From assembly GCA_002433675.1 (NCBI GenBank), contig DJIP01000147.1, positions 1 to 17,028 of the forward strand: a DNA stretch of 17,028 nt. Reading direction: 5' to 3'. Made by a program: the position numbers and the translations under genes. Below the pieces are notes generated by a model. The model was given only the letters and a program-made list of their open reading frames with translations. It was not told the DNA's origin and searched no databases. The stretch is from Halomonas halophila (lineage in GTDB: Bacteria; Pseudomonadota; Gammaproteobacteria; Pseudomonadales; Halomonadaceae). Shown in pieces: positions 16,301-17,028 of the stretch; position 1 is the stretch's first letter, and every line of letters begins with the position of its first letter.

Positions 16301-17028
16301 ACCCCATTGTCCTTGGTCACCACCAGGGGGGTGTCTTCACTGGTCGAGCCACTGTCGGCCGTGGCGACCGGAGCATCGTTGACCGCCGTCACCGTGACGG
16401 TCACCTCGACCGTGGTGGTGCCGCCGTGGCCGTCGTCCACGGTAACACTGAAGCTGACATCGCCGTTGACGTTAGCGTCGGGGGTAAAGGTGAAGTTGCC
16501 GCCTTCATCGAGCGTGACCGTTCCCCCGTCCGGCTGTGCCACCAGGTCGAACGACAGCGAATCGCCGTCCACGTCGCTGGCCGTGATCTTGCCGGAGACC
16601 GGCGTGTCCTCGGGCGTGGAGATCGCATCCATACTGGCCACCGGTGCATCGTTCGCGCCCATGATGGTGATGGTCAGGGTCGCCGTACTGGTATCACCAT
16701 CGGCATCGATGATCTGATAGGTGAAGGCCTCGGTCAGACTTGCTCCCACCGCCAGCTCGTTTACCTCGGTGTTTGTACTATCGAGCTGGTAGAGGTAGTT
16801 GCCGTTGGCATCGAGGATCAGGCTACCGAAACTGCCGGCGATGCTGCTGCCGACACCGCCGCTTGACGACGACTCACCGCTGCCCACCGCCTTGACCACG
16901 CCCTTGCTGGGGGCGCCATCGGCTCCCACGAGGTCGTTGTCGATGACCGAGCCGCTGATATTGCCACCGTCCTCCACGGCCTGGCCGGTATCGGCCTTGG
17001 CCACCGGTGCATCGTCGAGGATGGCGAT
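10342..17028 (-). CDS. Giant VCBS/cadherin-like/T1SS-143-like repeat protein, probable secreted adhesin (5' end outside window)
   Basis: At least 2,228 codons are open from the window edge to the TGA at 10344-10342. The GTG at 17004 is an internal Val within a repeated IAILDDAPVA segment, not a start. The protein is very acidic and rich in Gly, Thr, Ser and Asp, with many DxDGD calcium-type loops, and has only two cysteines. It is built of super-units of VCBS-like, cadherin-like, Big_9/tandem-95-like and T1SS-143-like domains, ending in a unique C-terminal region of about 227 residues. Such proteins are usually exported by type I secretion and act in attachment or biofilm. The N-terminus, where a retention module or signal would be, is not visible. 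No hydrophobic segment or GGxGxDxxx RTX repeat is seen. No secretion gene is adjacent downstream. The repeat class is certain; the adhesin role is inferred. Confidence 0.9.
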   Translation of the reverse strand: MAILDDAPVAKADTGQAVEDGGNISGSVIDNDLVGADGAPSKGVVKAVGSGESSSSGGVGSSIAGSFGSLILDANGNYLYQLDSTNTEVNELAVGASLTEAFTYQIIDADGDTSTATLTITIMGANDAPVASMDAISTPEDTPVSGKITASDVDGDSLSFDLVAQPDGGTVTLDEGGNFTFTPDANVNGDVSFSVTVDDGHGGTTTVEVTVTVTAVNDAPVATADSGSTSEDTPLVVTKDNGVLANDSDVDGDSLSVSGFTIEGVTGTFEPGKTATIEGVGKFTLNADGSYRFEPAPNYHGDVPRISYSVSDGNGGTASGTLSLTVEAVDDEVTVGGLGDGSGDGDGANDGQVSESGLAGGTGILGSGVSHVGSFALGPADSLASISLGGTTLTLAELTASANTPITILGDHGELVINGYDRGSGKVSYTYTLKTHADHSEGAISEDFAIDVTDVDGDVATEVGTLSIAILDDAPEAASDVDDVINLPDQPSSIADGNVLTGDGGDDPDAMDGDADILGGDGGKVSGVAVGTGEPSASHVGQALEGSYGTLTMNADGSYRYVPDFESEQVSGLEPSHFITETFTYSVADPDGDTVTATLEIRIYGAPSVIGTEGGDTDEAHLNTDAVTGTDPGDSGQESYEGSFSVVDLAVAQLKSLTVGDVTFSLEDLAGFSGDSPSVHIETEHGYFEITGFNAVTEGEVREHSVFYRFVLTKAADHQGERVFDSVDVVMTDQFDNSTVDYPKALIVEILDDAPIASKDTASVVEDGAAATGSVLTNDRQGADGEVTVTTAGQSSHLSASSVGSEVSGSYGSLTLGADGSYTYTLDNANTAVDALQSGESLTETFSYQITDADGSSSTATLTITIKGANDAPTASVDALTTQEDTPVSGSIEAQDVDGDDLSFDLVEQPEGGKVTLNDDGTFTFTPDDNVNGDITFKVTVSDGNGGTTTVDVTVKVAAVNDAPVVVGETATTPEDTPLDSEADDSLPGLLDNDSDIDTDHGSLTVVDFSVDGLSEIADAGESVTIDGVGKLTVEADGGWRFEPALNYHGKVPTISYTVSDGAGGSSTATLDITVTPVDDQVSLGGLGDGNDSSDGGNISDGSVSEAGLSGGSDEGNGLSHGGSFTLGPADSLASLALGSRSISLAELEASASSPIAIEGRYGTLTIEGYDRDTGIVSYRYRLTSNADHSKGPVSDDFTISVTDVEGEVTANAGTLVIDIDDDGPSATDDSGEVVEDGAAGTGSVWANDRPGADGADANGAVVGVGVGVEGGSLDGATGVPLEGTYGSLILNADGSYSYTLDNTNSDVDGLQFGETKTETFSYQIRDADGDLATATLTITIRGANDAPEASAEKVTASEDTPVDGKIIATDVDDNDLIYSLDAQPEGGTVSLDENGNFTFTPDDNFHGDTSFTVTVTDSSGATVTVEVNVSVTPVNDAPSPDNDTATTPEDTPLVVAAEDGLLANDSDIEGDRLSVVGFSVEGVESTFQAGQTAVIEGVGELTISANGSYRFVPALNYNGEVSLVTYTVSDDGGQTSDASLALSVSAVDDKVTVGGLGDGGGAAGGDDSAGGAITDGSVDEAGLTGGSHEGAGLSHSGTFTLGPADSLSSLTLGGSTISLDQLKDCGSHPIKVVGDHGTLVLRYYDPATGEVGYTYILASRADHSGGAVNDSFVIGVTDVEGKMTANAGTLAIAIVDDGPVASNDVGEVIEEGDEPGSHCTGNVILNDHYGIDGLAVDGMVTAVGAGQSSAEGGIGESVSGRFGSLVLNADGSYSYTLDNSNPVVDALKLGQTLTETFSYTITDSDGSVATATLTITVLGANDAPVASVDPVVTSEDTPVEGRVVATDVDGDDLTFSLDDQPDGGSVTLNEDGTFTFVPDANVSGDISFSVTVTDATGASTTVVVTVSVEPVNDAPLAEAESIVTGRGEAAAGQVVASDIDGDDLTFELDDDPEHGRLTLNPDGSFVYVPDAGFSGSDSFVVAVSDGQGGVTYVTVAVTVAPPEGFYIGDMPPRLPFDEAEEKELDRHLKADGAVDEAVNQLEYLGGLDQLSSDGAVHDLVHGEAVLRDPQAWRGSPLERARGLDHTEEMTVAATSADGRLDVAVEIDAQWAWVTLNDGEGSTRVTLPGGRALPEWIQTSSDGQLLIDRPADLDNLTLEVDSRRDDGGDRHYRVRLDLDNAQLDITANSQRQPAVMATFAEQLSRASRYTHELPPELDQALALLDKQD
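10345..11025 (-). other. Unique C-terminal region of the giant protein
   Basis: The last 227 residues are not part of the super-repeat. In order: a charged segment with a duplicated motif ADGAV-EAVN-LEYLGGL-QLS and SDGAV-DLVHGEAV 22 residues apart (first DGAV codon at 10935, second at 10869); a beta-rich part with LPGGRALPEWIQ and NLTLEVDSR that resembles a degenerate Ig-like domain; and a probably helical tail with TFAEQLSRA near the end. No glycine-rich RTX nonapeptides are present. It may hold the export signal, but that is inference. Confidence 0.65.
11026..11928 (-). repeat. Super-unit E, remodelled last unit: VCBS-like plus two cadherin-like domains
   Basis: VCBS-like 11928-11566 (VSGRFGSLVLNADGSYSYTL), cadherin-like 11565-11293 (EDTPVEGRVVATDVDGDD), then a second, divergent cadherin-like domain at 11292-11026 (AAAGQVVASDIDGDD, GSFVYVPDAGFSGSDSF) where a Big_9-like domain would be expected. 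There is no T1SS-143-like domain, and the repeat region ends at VTVAPP. Confidence 0.85.
11929..13356 (-). repeat. Super-unit D, complete four-domain repeat
   Basis: VCBS-like 13356-12997 (LEGTYGSLILNADGSYSYTL), cadherin-like 12996-12724 (EDTPVDGKIIATDVDDND), Big_9-like 12723-12385 (PEDTPL, LLANDSDIEGDRLSV, ALNYNGEV), T1SS-143-like 12384-11929 (VTVGGLGDG, DEAGLTGG, LGPADSLSS, RADHSGG, ending IVDDGP). The glycine-rich linker after VGGLGDG is longer than in A and C. This unit holds one of the two cysteines. Confidence 0.87.
13357..14766 (-). repeat. Super-unit C, complete four-domain repeat
   Basis: VCBS-like 14766-14422 (VSGSYGSLTLGADGSYTYTL), cadherin-like 14421-14149 (EDTPVSGSIEAQDVDGDD), Big_9-like 14148-13798 (PEDTPL, LLDNDSDIDTDHGSL, ALNYHGKVP), T1SS-143-like 13797-13357 (VSLGGLGDG, SEAGLSGG, LGPADSLAS, NADHSKG, ending IDDDGP). 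The Big_9-like domain has a short insertion around LDSEADDSLPG and DTDHG relative to units A and D. Confidence 0.87.
14767..15609 (-). repeat. Super-unit B, shortened: VCBS-like plus divergent T1SS-143-like domain
   Basis: VCBS-like 15609-15211 (LEGSYGTLTMNADGSYRYVPD) is followed directly by a T1SS-143-like domain at 15210-14767 (YEGSFSVVDLAVAQLKSL, KAADHQGE, ending EILDDAP). The cadherin-like and Big_9-like domains found in the other units are missing. The T1SS-143 half has lost the VGGLGDG and LGPADSLAS signatures but keeps the DH and I-L-DD-A-P positions. Confidence 0.8.
15610..17028 (-). repeat. Super-unit A of the giant protein (at least 3 full domains plus part of the first)
   Basis: Domain order in coding direction: VCBS-like 17028-16654 (GSFGSLILDANGNYLYQLD, then YQIIDADGD), cadherin-like 16653-16381 (EDTPVSGKITASDVDGD), Big_9/tandem-95-like 16380-16045 (SEDTPL, LANDSDVDGDSLSV, PNYHGDVP), T1SS-143-like 16044-15610 (VTVGGLGDG, SESGLAGG, LGPADSLAS, HADHSEG, ending AILDDAP). 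The left edge of the VCBS domain may continue outside the window. Confidence 0.85.

Noticed and set aside
17002..17004. GTG as the start of the giant protein
   Set aside because: The codon lies inside a segment identical in pattern to the IAILDDAP joint at 15620-15600, and the frame is open to the window edge, so it is an internal Val.
10342..17028. CRISPR array or mobile element suggested by the regular repeats
   Set aside because: The repeats are long, in frame and coding, with protein-level conservation; there are no short identical repeats with unique spacers, no transposase and no terminal repeats.

Overview
The window looks like a chromosomal segment of a GC-rich gammaproteobacterium, most likely Halomonas or a relative (Halomonadaceae). 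This is inferred from the housekeeping proteins (YebC, AspRS, an FmdB-type zinc ribbon, a UbiM-type hydroxylase, NadM fused to Nudix), from the high GC content and from the acidic secreted-type protein. No rRNA, tRNA, CRISPR array, insertion sequence or phage gene was seen.

Layout. (1) 1-3946: yebC (minus strand, cut by the window edge), ubiM (plus strand), then aspS and an fmdB-like gene (minus strand). fmdB-aspS-yebC is normally one collinear block leading to ruvCAB. Here ubiM sits inside it in the opposite direction, closed off from aspS by a 13-bp-stem bidirectional terminator. (2) 4186-5130: an HprA-type D-2-hydroxyacid dehydrogenase, followed by a 350-bp gene-free stretch with a hairpin, an overlapping palindrome and three 10-bp repeats. 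(3) 5481-7362: a two-gene operon, ribokinase plus nucleoside hydrolase, which together would turn ribonucleosides into free base and ribose-5-phosphate; it ends at a 22+22 inverted repeat. (4) 7538-8947 (minus): a six-helix YihY/BrkB-type membrane protein with a complete acylphosphatase domain fused to its C-terminus. (5) 9154-10245 (plus): bifunctional NadM/Nudix, divergent from the YihY fusion, with a plausible sigma70-type promoter. (6) 10342-17028 (minus): the 3' two-fifths of the window is one open reading frame of at least 2,228 codons. It encodes a giant acidic repeat protein that runs off the right edge, so its N-terminus is not visible.

The giant protein is built from a roughly 470-residue four-part super-unit: VCBS-like, cadherin-like, Big_9/tandem-95-like, and a T1SS-143-like domain that ends in I-x-DD-x-P. 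Three units are complete or nearly so. One is cut down to two domains, and the last is remodelled before a unique C-terminal region. This build is typical of type I-secreted adhesins, but the usual glycine-rich RTX nonapeptides are absent from the C-terminus. No secretion genes lie downstream; they would have to be elsewhere.

The observations most worth following are the YihY-acylphosphatase fusion, the RTX-less C-terminus of the giant protein with its duplicated DGAV motif, the substituted Nudix box in NadM, and ubiM interrupting the aspS-yebC block.
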